Assembly (NCBI RefSeq): GCF_900108305.1
Contig: NZ_FNUX01000009.1
Coordinates: 1-64,000, forward strand
Source of the DNA: Nitrosomonas ureae
GTDB lineage: Bacteria > Pseudomonadota > Gammaproteobacteria > Burkholderiales > Nitrosomonadaceae
Length of the DNA stretch: 64,000 nt
Reading direction: 5' to 3'
The notes under the pieces were generated by a model. That model did no database searches. It was not told the origin of the DNA and saw only the letters and a list, made by a program, of their open reading frames with translations. Below are positions 49,175 to 58,174 of this stretch, piece by piece. Position 1 is the first letter of the stretch, and each line of letters starts with the position of its first letter. Position numbers and translations under genes: made by a program.

Positions 49175-50561
49175 TCAAAGTCTCCCTGAGGAAGCTCGCC
49201 TGTTAAAAAGACAAGCGAGCTTCCGGCCGCTATCAAGTCCAACGACGCTGTCATTGTGATTACCATCCACGGTCAACGTATTGCTGGTAGTCGACAGGTT
49301 GAGCACGTCCAATGCGGTCAAAGTCAATATATTTTGCCCTTGGCCAAGCATATCGACGGCTTCGATGTCGCTGATCCTGCCACGCTCGCTGGTCAGATTC
49401 AGATCCAGGTGGCTGCGGTCCAGTTTCAACGTGTCGGTGCCTGCACCGCCATCGGCAAGCTGAAAATCAACATCGCGGATTTCGATCGTGTCATCACCGG
49501 CCCCGCCATGAAACACATCCGCGCCGCCGCGGCCGATCAGCGTATCGTCGCCATCACCGGCCACGATACGGTCGACCGCTGCGCTGCCCTTGAGTTTATC
49601 TGCCCCAGCTGTACCCAAGGCAGTTACCTGACCGTTGAAGTTGCCGTCGAATACCACGTAGCTGGAGCCGGGAACATTGCCGTTCGGACTAGCTATAGCT
49701 ATAACTGCACCGACCAGAAAATCAGCAAAACCGTCGCCGTTAACGTCTCCGGCACTACTGACCGATCTGCCCGATAGACTATATGCCGTCCCATCCAAGC
49801 GGAAACCATCATTGCTGTCGAGGTTGGATAAGTCCAGCGCGGCATTAAAACCAGAGGCCTTGCCAAACACCACGTAACTGGAGCCGGAGAAAGCACCATT
49901 CGGATCAGTTTGTGGAGCGCCAACTATTAAATCATCAAAACCATCGCCGTTGACGTCTCCGGCACTGCTGACCGATAAACCCGAAAAATCACCTTCCGCC
50001 ACCCCATCCAGACGAAAACCGTTGCTGCCATCAAGACTGGACAGATCCATCGTGGTAGCAAACCCGGCAGCTTTGCCAAACACCACGAAGCTGGATCCGG
50101 AAATTTCACCATTCAGACTAGCAAAAGGGGCACCGACAATCACATCATCAAACCCGTCACCGTTGATATCCCCTGCACCGCTGACTGACCAGCCCAATAG
50201 ATCATATGCGGCTACCCCATCCACAGAGAAACCGCTGTTGCCATCGAGGCTGGATAAATTCATCGCCGCACTGAATCCAGAAGCTTTGCCAAACACCACA
50301 TAACTGGAACCAGAGTAAGGGCCATTCGAGTCAGCACCAGTGGCACTGACAATCACATCATCAAACCCATCACCGTTGATATTAATATAACCGGTTGAAA
50401 TTCCTAATATTTTTTCTGACAATCACATCATCAAACCCATCACCGTTGATATCCCCTGCACCGCTGACTGACCAGCCCAATAGATCATATGCGGCCACCC
50501 CATCCACAGAGAAACCATTACTACCATCGAGACTGGATAAATTAATTATTGTTGTTGCCAT
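49175..50561 (-). pseudogene. FG-GAP/RTX protein gene, copy 2 (frameshifted and 3' truncated)
   Basis: Starts at ATG 50561 with MATTIINLSSLDGSNGF after a GAAGGAGT ribosome site. A 70-bp insertion made by a 37-bp duplication (50346-50452) shifts the frame after the first DINGDGFDDVIV. The downstream part is intact as an ORF to 49175. About four propeller blades remain instead of seven, followed by the RTX-like region GDGDDTLIGRGGADVFHGG. The last about 25 residues of the family (SGWSDGG to TDFA) are replaced by SGRKLACLFNRRASSGRL, starting exactly at a 12-bp hairpin (49192-49222). Two independent lesions make it a pseudogene. Confidence 0.85.
50346..50452. repeat. 37-bp direct repeat that splits FG-GAP copy 2
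   Basis: Units 50346-50382 and 50416-50452 are identical (they encode DINGDGFDDVIV) with 33 bp of AT-rich DNA between. The net gain is 70 bp, which is not a multiple of three, and this explains the frame break. Confidence 0.9.
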
Positions 50562-50619
50562 GATCAGAACTCCTTCAAAAAGATTTATCAAAAAACCTGC
50601 TTGAATGAAGTATCTACTT

Positions 50620-50646
50620 TTCTGTTATTTTTCCAAAATAACAGAA
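50620..50646. promoter_or_regulatory. Perfect hairpin upstream of FG-GAP copy 2
   Basis: TTCTGTTATTTT and AAAATAACAGAA are exact 12-bp arms around a 3-nt loop, 58 bp before the start. The same element precedes copies 3, 4 and 5. One 17-bp minisatellite unit lies beside it. Confidence 0.85.
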
Positions 50647-50783
50647 TCAATATTACGCCGGAAAAACTGGATTGACAATCGGGCACAGCAAAAAATCCAA
50701 GCGTTGAATCCCAAAGATTTCTCCTGCGTTAGCAGTGATAAATATGAGTTTTTAACAATGCTTTTCCATGATGGACGACGACT

Positions 50784-51170
50784 TTACGTTCCATCCAACA
50801 ACCTGAGTTTTAACGGCAATAACCGCATTCTGGCACGATTGGAATCAATGGTCAGCAAAGCACCTTCTTCCAGTTCAGAGGCCATTTGCCCCAAAGCGGC
50901 GATGACTCGCAATCCAATAACATCCGGACTGACATCATCCGCCCTGATTTGAACCACGCTGGGTTTTTCGCCGTGCGTGGCGGCAAGAATAGCACTGAAG
51001 TCTAAATCATGCGTGAGGACTACATAACCATTTACCTTAGCGTAGGTCATAATTTCAGTGTCCGGTGCGTTCTTCGCACCGAGTGTTGACCAATGGGTTG
51101 CCTTAATGCCCGCATTCTCTAACAAACCAATCCAGCGTGGAGACAAGTTCATATCAACAAGCAGTTTCAT
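50784..51170 (-). CDS. DUF5615 PIN-like toxin
   Basis: 128 aa. It starts MKLLVDMNLSPRW and continues with THWSTLGAKNAPDTEI and VLTHDLDFSAILA, the Asp-rich PIN-like core of DUF5615 proteins, then VVQIRADDVSPD. These are probable RNA-cutting toxins. The preceding DUF433 gene overlaps it by 4 bp (ATGA), which is the usual antitoxin-toxin pairing. It sits between FG-GAP copies 2 and 3. Confidence 0.88.
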   Translation of the reverse strand: MKLLVDMNLSPRWIGLLENAGIKATHWSTLGAKNAPDTEIMTYAKVNGYVVLTHDLDFSAILAATHGEKPSVVQIRADDVSPDVIGLRVIAALGQMASELEEGALLTIDSNRARMRLLPLKLRLLDGT

Positions 51171-51397
51171 AAGGAAGCCAATATGACCTCTCGCTCCTCA
51201 GCTCTCCATGCAGCATACCGAAGTGCCTGCATAACATCTTCATACTCAAGGTAGGGATAGTCGGCAAGAATTGCATCCACGCTGTAGCCTGCGCCGATTT
51301 GTCCCACGATCATGCCGACTGTAACACGCATTCCACGAACACATGCTTTTCCTCCCATCACATCGGGGTTTTGGGTGATGCGATTCAATTTTTCCAT
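51167..51397 (-). CDS. DUF433 antitoxin
   Basis: 76 aa. RITQNPDVMGGKACVRGMRVTVG and ADYPYLEYEDVMQALRYAA are the two hallmark blocks of DUF433, a winged-helix antitoxin that binds its own promoter. It is coupled to the DUF5615 toxin by an ATGA overlap. About 166 bp separate it from the 3' end of FG-GAP copy 3. The pair looks complete, so it is probably functional. Confidence 0.88.
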   Translation of the reverse strand: MEKLNRITQNPDVMGGKACVRGMRVTVGMIVGQIGAGYSVDAILADYPYLEYEDVMQALRYAAWRAEEREVILASL

Positions 51398-51563
51398 GGT
51401 CTATTCCTCAACGAAACTCGATCGTCATCGTAGTGAATTAACAGTATAGTTTCAAGAACTAATTTTCTGTCTGATGCAGCGGTTAGTGCCACTTCGAACA
51501 TCTTAAGAGATTCAACAATCCAGCTCTCTCACTGCGTCCGAAATGACAGCTATTCACAAATCC

Positions 51564-53561
51564 TTACGCAAAATCCGTTGCCACTTGCACACCCACCAGC
51601 AGCACCGCTTCACCATTGGTGAACGTGTGGTAACCATCCGCAATGCCGCCATCGCTCCAGCCACTATCGAGTCCAACGACGTTGTCATTGTGATTACCAT
51701 CCACGGTCAACATATTGCTTGTAGTCGACAGGTTAAGTACGTCCAATGCGGTCAAAGTCAGCGTATTGTGCCCATTACCCTTCATATCGACAGCTTCAAT
51801 GTCGCTGATCCTGCCACGTTCCATAGTCAAATCCAGATCCAGGTGGCTGCGGTCCAGCTTCAATGTGTCGATTCCTGCACCGCCATCGGCAAGCTGAAAA
51901 TCAACATCGCGGATTTCGATCGTGTCATCACCGGCCCCACCATGAAACACATCCGCGCCGCCGCGGCCGATCAGCGTATCGTCGCCGTCACCCGCCACCA
52001 TGCGGTCGACCGCCTTGCTGCCTTTGAGTTTATCCGCGCCAGAGGTTCCCAAAGCGGTCACCGCACCGGTAAAGTCACCGCCAAACACAACATAACTAGA
52101 ACCGGTTAAGCCGTTGCTCGAGTTAGCATTAGGAGCACCGATCATCACATCAGAAAAACCATCGCCATTGACGTCCCCCGCGCTACTGACTGAATTGCCC
52201 GAAAAATCAAACGTCGCCACTCCATCCAGACGAAAACCGCTATTGCTATCGAGGCTGGACAAATCCAGCGTGGCAGCAAAACCGGCAGCCTTGCCAAACA
52301 CCACGTAACTGGAGCCGGCGGCGTAGGCGTTGCTCGAGCCGCCAGGGGCACCAATAATCACATCAGCAAAACCATCGCCATTGACGTCTCCAGCACCGCT
52401 AACCGAAAAACCCGAATTATTATTTACCGCCTCTCCATCCACGCGAAAACCGTTGCTGCCATTAAGACTGGATAAATCAATTGTGGCGTCAAAACCGGCA
52501 GCCTTGCCAAACACCACGTAGCTGGAGCCGGAAAAATCGCCATCCGGGCTAGCAAAGGGGGCACTGACAATCAAATCATGAAAACCGTCGCCGTTGACAT
52601 CTCCTGCATTGCTAACAGAAACGCCAGAAGCATCATACGCTGCCACCCCATCCAAGCGAAAACCGTTGCTGCCATTGAGACTGGATACGTCTAGCGTAGC
52701 AGCAAAACCGGCAGCCTTGCCAAACACCACATAACTGGAGCCGGATCCAGGGCCGTTCGGATCAGCTTGTACTGCACCAACAAACACATCAGCAAAACCG
52801 TCACCGTTAACATCCCCTGCACTGCTAATCGAAGCACCTAGAAAATCACCTGCTACCCCATCCACGCGGAAGCCGTTGCTGCCATCAAGACTGGATAAAT
52901 CCATCGCGGCACCAAAGCCCGCAGCCTTGCCAAACACCACATAACTGGAGCCGGAAAAATCGCCATTCGGAAAATCACCATTCTGGCTAGCAAAGGGAGC
53001 GCTGACAATCAAATCATCAAAACCATCGCCATTCACGTCTCCTGCATTGCTGACCGAATTGCCCGAAAGATCAAATGCCACTCCATCAAGGCGAAAACCG
53101 TTATTACCATCAAGACTGGATACATCCATTGTGGCAGCAAAACCGGAAGCCTTGCCAAACACCACGTAACTGGATCCAGAGATAGGGCCATTCGGGAAAG
53201 CATGGGGAGCACCAACAATCACATCATCAAATCCATCGCCGTTGACGTCTCCTGCGTTACTTAAAGCTAAACCCGTAATCCCGTAATCCGAGCTATTCAG
53301 GTGGAAACCGTTATCGCCATCAAGGGTGGATAAATCTAGTGCGGCAGCAAAACCGGAAGCCTTACCAAACACTACGTAACTGGAGCCACCGGAGCTACCT
53401 CCACCGCCGTAAGAACTGACAATCACGTCAGCATAACCATCGCCGTTAACGTCACCCGCATTGCTGACCACTTTGCCCGAAAAATCAAATTCCGCGGCCC
53501 CATCCAAGCGGAAACCGTTATTGCCATCAAGACTGGATAAATTAATTATTGTTGTTGCCAT
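51564..53561 (-). CDS. FG-GAP beta-propeller protein with RTX-like tail, copy 3 (intact)
   Basis: 665 aa from ATG 53561 (MATTIINLSSLDGNNGF; GAAGGAGT upstream). Seven blades of about 65 residues follow, each with an integrin-type FG-GAP core: GSSYVVFGKA, LDLSSLDGxNGFRLDG, and AGDVNGDGFDD, whose DxNxDGxxD loop binds calcium. After blade seven comes an RTX-like stretch (GDGDDTLIGRGGADVFHGGAGDD), a beta region and a C terminus ending in GVQVATDFA. No signal peptide; such proteins are usually exported by type I secretion, but no transporter is in this window. It probably forms a calcium-stabilised surface or extracellular protein for binding. Best-preserved copy with copy 5. Confidence 0.92.
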   Translation of the reverse strand: MATTIINLSSLDGNNGFRLDGAAEFDFSGKVVSNAGDVNGDGYADVIVSSYGGGGSSGGSSYVVFGKASGFAAALDLSTLDGDNGFHLNSSDYGITGLALSNAGDVNGDGFDDVIVGAPHAFPNGPISGSSYVVFGKASGFAATMDVSSLDGNNGFRLDGVAFDLSGNSVSNAGDVNGDGFDDLIVSAPFASQNGDFPNGDFSGSSYVVFGKAAGFGAAMDLSSLDGSNGFRVDGVAGDFLGASISSAGDVNGDGFADVFVGAVQADPNGPGSGSSYVVFGKAAGFAATLDVSSLNGSNGFRLDGVAAYDASGVSVSNAGDVNGDGFHDLIVSAPFASPDGDFSGSSYVVFGKAAGFDATIDLSSLNGSNGFRVDGEAVNNNSGFSVSGAGDVNGDGFADVIIGAPGGSSNAYAAGSSYVVFGKAAGFAATLDLSSLDSNSGFRLDGVATFDFSGNSVSSAGDVNGDGFSDVMIGAPNANSSNGLTGSSYVVFGGDFTGAVTALGTSGADKLKGSKAVDRMVAGDGDDTLIGRGGADVFHGGAGDDTIEIRDVDFQLADGGAGIDTLKLDRSHLDLDLTMERGRISDIEAVDMKGNGHNTLTLTALDVLNLSTTSNMLTVDGNHNDNVVGLDSGWSDGGIADGYHTFTNGEAVLLVGVQVATDFA

Positions 53562-53621
53562 GATCAAGCACTCCTTCAAAAAATATTTATCAAAAAACTT
53601 ACTTGAATGAAGTATCTACTT

Positions 53622-53648
53622 TTCTGTTATTTTTACAAAATAACAGAA
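53622..53648. promoter_or_regulatory. Perfect hairpin upstream of FG-GAP copy 3
   Basis: Same 12-bp arms as at 50620-50646 with loop TAC instead of TCC. The loop changes but the stem is kept, so the stem seems to be under selection or recently copied. It lies 60 bp before the start codon. Confidence 0.85.
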
Positions 53649-53729
53649 TCAATATTACGTCGGAAAAATCCTGCTGACAATCGGGTAGTTTTAGTCTTGA
53701 TAAAAACGAATCAAAGCTATGGAAAATTA

Positions 53730-53746
53730 TGTAGCAAATTGCTACA
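53730..53746. promoter_or_regulatory. Palindromic operator of the parD-like/zeta module
   Basis: TGTAGCAA-A-TTGCTACA is a perfect 17-bp palindrome, 36 bp upstream of the antitoxin ATG. Type II antitoxins normally bind such sites to repress their own operon. A degenerate copy lies at 48507-48523. Confidence 0.7.
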
Positions 53747-53781
53747 ATCAAATTTTTACCACTGATAAATGAGGTAATACC

Positions 53782-54198
53782 ATGGCAAAGTCAGCTTCCC
53801 CGATTCGTTTGCAGGAAAATTTGATGCAGGCTGCGGCATTGACCGGTGAGCGGTTTCATCGCAGCACCGCCGAGCAGATTGAATACTGGGCGGAAATGGG
53901 ACGTAACGTATGCACGATGTTGGACCCGGATGACCTGTTGTCGATTTCGGCGGGCCTGGCAACAATCACGATTGAGCCCACTCTTGGTGGATCGATTGAT
54001 CCTGATGCAGTATTTCAGTCACTTGAAACTGAACGCGCGAATGCGATGCTGCCGCAAACGGTGACAAGCAGCCCGATAAAATATCAAATCTCATTAACGC
54101 ACCCTGGTTATCTGGAGCAAATCAGCCCGGATGGAACAATAAAAACCGGAAAATTCCAGCAAGGTGAATTCATTGAAATGAGTGAAGCAGTACTTTGA
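53782..54198 (+). CDS. ParD-like antitoxin
   Basis: 138 aa. The N-terminal part (SPIRLQENLMQAAALTGERF, HRSTAEQIEYWAEMGRNV) is a ribbon-helix-helix-like region typical of ParD-like antitoxins (PF11903-type). The C-terminal part (SPIKYQISLTHPGYLEQISPDG) is the extra domain of this group. GAGGT precedes the ATG. Its stop overlaps the zeta toxin start (TTGA), so the two are coupled. The C-terminal half probably neutralises the toxin. Confidence 0.85.
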   Translation: MAKSASPIRLQENLMQAAALTGERFHRSTAEQIEYWAEMGRNVCTMLDPDDLLSISAGLATITIEPTLGGSIDPDAVFQSLETERANAMLPQTVTSSPIKYQISLTHPGYLEQISPDGTIKTGKFQQGEFIEMSEAVL

Positions 54199-54803
54199 AT
54201 GCAAAAAAGCAACTTTGGGTGCTGGCAGGCGGAAATGGTGCCGGCAAAAGCACCTTTTACCGCACGCAATTGGCGCCCAGAGGCATGCCGTTTGTAAATG
54301 CCGATATCGTGGCAAAACTGCTGTATCCCCATGCACCGGAAGCCCACAGCTATGATGCGGCAAAACTGGCGGAACAAATGCGATTGCAATTATTGCGGGA
54401 AGGAAGGAGCTTTTGTTTTGAGACCGTATTCTCGCATCCTTCAAAAATCGATTTTATCGCACAAGCAAAAACACTGGGTTATGAAATCATTCTGGTGTTT
54501 ATTCACCTGAGCGACGTTGCGCTCAATCAAGCACGCATAGCGCAGCGTGTCAGCAAAGGCGGACATCATGTTGCGGATGAAAAAGTGATGAGCCGGATTC
54601 CCAGGGTATTAAAGCTTATCAAGCAAACGCTGCCGCTCTGCGACCGGGTTTATGTTCTGAATAATTCGAGCGCTGATAATCCGTTTCAGCAAGTTGCTGC
54701 AATCCGTGGCAACCTCATTAATTTTCAACACCATACAATGCCAGACTGGGCGATGGAATTACTGGCGGATTATTTGATGGGAAAAACCGGCCCTGATGGA
54801 TGA
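54195..54803 (+). CDS. Zeta-family toxin kinase
   Basis: 202 aa. LAGGNGAGKST (Walker A), FVNADIVAKLL, CFETVFSHPSK and a conserved Arg helix (ARIAQRVSKGGHHV) are the zeta-toxin kinase set. Members phosphorylate UDP-N-acetylglucosamine or other cytosolic targets, poisoning cell-wall synthesis or metabolism. It starts with TTG at 54195 inside the antitoxin stop. The last 60 codons recur, out of context, at 57986-58174. It appears intact. Confidence 0.88.
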   Translation: MNAKKQLWVLAGGNGAGKSTFYRTQLAPRGMPFVNADIVAKLLYPHAPEAHSYDAAKLAEQMRLQLLREGRSFCFETVFSHPSKIDFIAQAKTLGYEIILVFIHLSDVALNQARIAQRVSKGGHHVADEKVMSRIPRVLKLIKQTLPLCDRVYVLNNSSADNPFQQVAAIRGNLINFQHHTMPDWAMELLADYLMGKTGPDG

Positions 54804-54910
54804 ATAACCAAGCAACTGAGTCTATGCATGTAATTGTTCAAGCCGGTATTTTCAAAATGACAACGTAAATACCACACTGGAAAAATTCTGCTGACAGCCT
54901 GGTTAAAACC

Positions 54911-55291
54911 CTAACGAATACACCGCACAGTAACGGGCAAATCCAGCGTAGTCCAGATTTGATCCGCAGTCAACACGGGAACTTGCAATTGCATGCCTAC
55001 ACTCAGGCAGGCACGATCTCCCAGCGATAAGCCGGCATGCCGCGTCTGCTGCCAAAGCCGTCCGGCAAGCTCGGCTTCCTCGGCGGTAAAGGGAAAAACC
55101 TTCAACCCCAGCGCTTCAAGATCATCCCGCATTCCGTTGACATCAACACTGGCCCTAACCGATTTTTGCACCACTTCAGCCCAATTGACACTGGAGATAA
55201 TCGCTTCCGGCAGAATTGCCTCCACCTGATCGCTCCCTGGTTCGTCTTGCAAAAAGCTGAGCAAAGCGGAAGCATCAAGAACAGTTGTCAT
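54911..55291 (-). CDS. VapC-like PIN-domain toxin
   Basis: 126 aa. VLDASALLSFLQDEPG (first Asp), SSVNWAEVVQKS (Glu), LSLGDRACLSVG (Asp) and VLTADQIW (last Asp) give the four acidic residues of a PIN ribonuclease site. It overlaps the antitoxin gene by 4 bp. About 110 bp separate it from the end of the convergent zeta gene. Confidence 0.9.
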   Translation of the reverse strand: MTTVLDASALLSFLQDEPGSDQVEAILPEAIISSVNWAEVVQKSVRASVDVNGMRDDLEALGLKVFPFTAEEAELAGRLWQQTRHAGLSLGDRACLSVGMQLQVPVLTADQIWTTLDLPVTVRCIR

Positions 55292-55554
55292 TCATTGGCT
55301 TCCCGCTTCGCCTCTTGCCGCCGCTCCGCAATCAGTTCTTCAGTCAAGCTGACGGTTGGCGGCAAATGAGCAAAGCGATTCTTGAGACGCTGTTTGACCG
55401 TTTCGGCTTTCTCCAGAATCAAACGCCCCTCTTCCATACGGGCAATTAAGTGATCTCCAGACTCAAAACCCAGCGAACGCCTGAGCGGTGCAGGTATCAC
55501 CAAGCGTCCCTGGGGATCGAGCTGAACTTCGGTTTGCGTGAATAATTTTGGCAT
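55288..55554 (-). CDS. AbrB/MazE-type antitoxin (VapB)
   Basis: 88 aa. VQLDPQGRLVIPAPLRRSLGF is a classic AbrB/SpoVT swapped-hairpin DNA-binding domain, followed by a helix rich in Glu and Arg (LTEELIAERRQEAKREANE) that should bind the toxin. Gene overlap ATGA with the PIN toxin supports a pair. Confidence 0.9.
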   Translation of the reverse strand: MPKLFTQTEVQLDPQGRLVIPAPLRRSLGFESGDHLIARMEEGRLILEKAETVKQRLKNRFAHLPPTVSLTEELIAERRQEAKREANE

Positions 55555-55717
55555 AATGCTAATTATTGTGGCACATCGAATTAAAATATGCCATTAAAAT
55601 TAATTTGTGGAAGAAAGTTAATACATGAACATTTTAGGGTCAGGCATACTACTGTGAATCGAACAGCATGTGGATTGGAGTAACCTGCTCCGGCAAAATG
55701 CTGCGATTTCAGCATTC

Positions 55718-55779
55718 GTCATTCCGAGCACAATGAGGAATCCAACACCAACCAGATTTCCCGCTGTGCTCGAAATGAC
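55718..55779. repeat. 62-bp palindromic repeat, copy at FG-GAP copy 4 3' flank
   Basis: Ends GTCATTCCGAGC and GCTCGAAATGAC are inverted repeats with one mismatch. It resembles MITE-like or REP-type elements. A 59-bp sister copy is at 61657-61715, also just after an FG-GAP stop; a half-copy ends at about 51548. Confidence 0.75.
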
Positions 55780-55795
55780 AGTTTCTCTGGCTTTA

Positions 55796-57813
55796 TCAAG
55801 CAAAATCCGTCGTCACCTGCACGCCCACCAGCAGCACCGCTTCACCATTGGTGAACGTATGGTAACCATCCGCAATGCCGCCATCGCTCCAGCCGCTATC
55901 GAGTCCAACAACGCGGTCATTGTGATTACCATCCACTTGCAACGTATTGCTGGTACTCGACAGGTTGAGCACGTCCAATGCGGTCAAAGTCAGCGTATTG
56001 TGACCTTGGCCAGTCATATCGACGGCTTCAATGTCGCTGATCCGGCCACGTTCGTCAGCGAGATTCAGATCCAGGTGACTGCGGTCCAGTTTTAGCGTGT
56101 CGGTGCCTGCGCCGCCATCGGCTAGCTGGAAATCAACATCGCGGATCTCGATGACGTCATCGCCTCCGCCACCATGAAACACATCCGCCCCGCCGCGCCC
56201 AATCAACGTATCGTCGCCGTCACCAGCCACGATGCGGTCTACCGCCTTGCTGCCCTTGAGTTTATCCGCTGCGGCTGTTCCCAAAGCAGTCACTGCTCCG
56301 GTAAAATCACCGCCAAACACCACGTAACTGGATCCGGAATAACTGCCGTTCGGATCAGCACTGGGAGCACCGACCATCACATCGGCAAAACCGTCGCCGT
56401 TGACATCGCCTGCACTGCTGACCGAAGCGCCTGCTTGATCATACGCCGCTGCTCCGCTCCATCCAGGCGAAAACCATCATTGCTGTCGAGGCTGGATAAA
56501 TCCAGTGTGGCACTGAAACCGGCAGCCTTGCCAAACACCACATAACTGGAGCCGGAGTTATTTCCATTTGAATCAGCACCGATAGCACCAACAATCAAGT
56601 CAGCAAAACCATCACCATTAACGTCCCCTGCACTACTGACCGTACCCGAATAATCATACGCCGCTGCTCCATCCAGGCGAAAACCGTTGTTGCCATCGAG
56701 ACTGGATAAATCCAATGTGGCATCAAAACCGCTAGCTTTACCAAATACCACATAACTGGAGCCGGAGGCAGCTCCGTTCGGATTACTAGCGAAAGCACCA
56801 ACAATCAAGTCAGCAAAACCATCACCATTAATATCCCCGGCACTACTGACCGAATTGCCTGAAAAATTATCCGCTGCCCCATCCAGACGAAAACCGTTAC
56901 TGCCATCGAGACTGGATAAATCCAATGCAGCATCAAAACCGCTAGCCTTACCAAATACCACATAACTGGAGCCGGCAGAGTCATAACCGTTCACGTCAGC
57001 TTGTTGAGCACCAATAATCACATCAGCAAAACCATCGCCGTTGACGTCTCCAGCATTGCTGACCGAAAAACCCGACAAATCAAATATCGCCGTCCCATCC
57101 AGCCGAAAACCATTATTGCCATCAAGACTGGATAAATCCAGCGTGGCACTGAAACCGGAAGCCTTGCCAAACACTACGTAACTGGAGCCGGCACTGAGAG
57201 TACCGTTCGGATCAGCACCCGAAGCACCAACAATCACGTCAGCAATACCGTCGCCATTGACATCCCCTGCACCACTAACCGGAAAACCGGCTCTATCTCC
57301 CGCTGCCACTCCATCCAGGCGAAGACCGTTGCTGCCGTCAAGGCTGGATAGATCCAGTGTGGCATCAAAACCGGCAACCTTGCCAAACACCACGTAACTG
57401 GAGCCGGCACTGAGAGTACCGTTCGGATCAGCACCCGAAGCACCAACAATCACGTCAGCAATACCGTCGCCATTGACATCCCCCGCGCTACTGACTGATA
57501 TGCCCAATAAGTCAGCCGTCGCCACTCCATCCAGGCGAAAACCGTTATTCCCGTCGAGGCTGGATAAATCCGTCGTCGCATCGAACCCAGCAGCTTTGCC
57601 AAATACCACGTAGCTGGAGCCGGAAAAATCGCCATTCGGATCAGCTCCAGAGGCGCCGACAATCAAATCAGCAAAACCATCGCTGTTGACATCTCCTGCA
57701 TTGCTCACTGATCCCGCACCATCATACGCCGTCCCATCCAAGCGGAAACCATTATTACCATCGAGACTGGATAAATTAATTATTGTTGTTGTTGTTGTTG
57801 TTGTTGTTGCCAT
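55796..57813 (-). pseudogene. FG-GAP/RTX protein gene, copy 4 (frameshift by 5-bp duplication)
   Basis: Starts at ATG 57813 (GAAGGGG upstream) with MATTTTTTTTIINLSS: an ACA codon run lengthens the usual MATTIIN start. Six FG-GAP blades are readable; then a tandem GCTCC GCTCC (56451-56460) adds 5 bp and shifts the frame after FRLDG. The remaining blade, RTX-like GDGDDTLIGRGGADVFHGG region and C-terminus (TTDFA) continue in the next frame to 55796. Restoring one GCTCC gives one ORF like copy 3, so the lesion is recent or reversible. It could also be a sequencing error. Confidence 0.88.
57783..57809. repeat. Nine TTG triplets at the start of FG-GAP copy 4
   Basis: Encodes the run of eight Thr codons (ACA) plus the Ala after the start Met. 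The sister copies have two Thr. Triplet slippage changes Thr count without changing frame, but may alter translation start efficiency. Confidence 0.9.
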
Positions 57814-57851
57814 GATCAGAACCCCTTCAAAAAGATTTATCAAAAACTTTC

Positions 57852-57902
57852 TTGAATGAAGTATCTACTTGAATGAAGTATCTACTTGAATGAAGTATCT
57901 AC
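57852..57902. repeat. 17-bp minisatellite, three units
   Basis: TTGAATGAAGTATCTAC repeated three times upstream of FG-GAP copy 4. Copies 2 and 3 carry one unit and copy 5 carries six at the same position. Confidence 0.93.
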
Positions 57903-57904
57903 TT

Positions 57905-57931
57905 TTCTGTTATTTTTCCAAAATAACAGAA
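57905..57931. promoter_or_regulatory. Perfect hairpin upstream of FG-GAP copy 4
   Basis: Identical to 50620-50646, 92 bp before the start because of the extra minisatellite units. Confidence 0.85.
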
Positions 57932-57985
57932 TCAATATTACGCCGGAAAAATTTGACTGACAATGAGAAGTTTCGCGCGCTGCCC

Positions 57986-58174
57986 ACGCTGCCGCTCTGC
58001 GACCGGGTTTATGTTTTGAACAATTCGAGTGCCGATAATCCGTTTCAGCAAGTCGCTGCAATTAGCAGCAACTACGTTAACTTACAACAACATACAATGC
58101 CCGACTGGGCCAGGGAATTACTGGCGGATTATTTGATGGAAAACTCCTGGAACAGTTGGAAATACGCTGAATAA
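57986..58174 (+). pseudogene. 3' relic of a zeta toxin gene
   Basis: About the last 60 codons of the zeta toxin at 54195-54803 reappear here: LPLCDRVYVLNNSSADNPFQ, QVAAI, and MPDWA-ELLADYLM. The kinase core is absent. It sits just beyond the hairpin of FG-GAP copy 4, where the intact unit has the parD-like/zeta module. The first bases of the same relic junction (GCGCTGCCCACGCTGCCGC) recur at 63903, beyond copy 5. Confidence 0.9.

Noticed and set aside
50605-50952. 115-codon plus-strand ORF between FG-GAP copy 2 and the DUF5615 gene
   Set aside because: It begins inside the minisatellite/hairpin and ends antisense to the toxin gene; no family seen.
51543-52109. 188-codon plus-strand ORF and similar ones at 49256 and 55670
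   Set aside because: They are antisense to the RTX-like tails of the FG-GAP genes and look alike only because those genes are paralogues.
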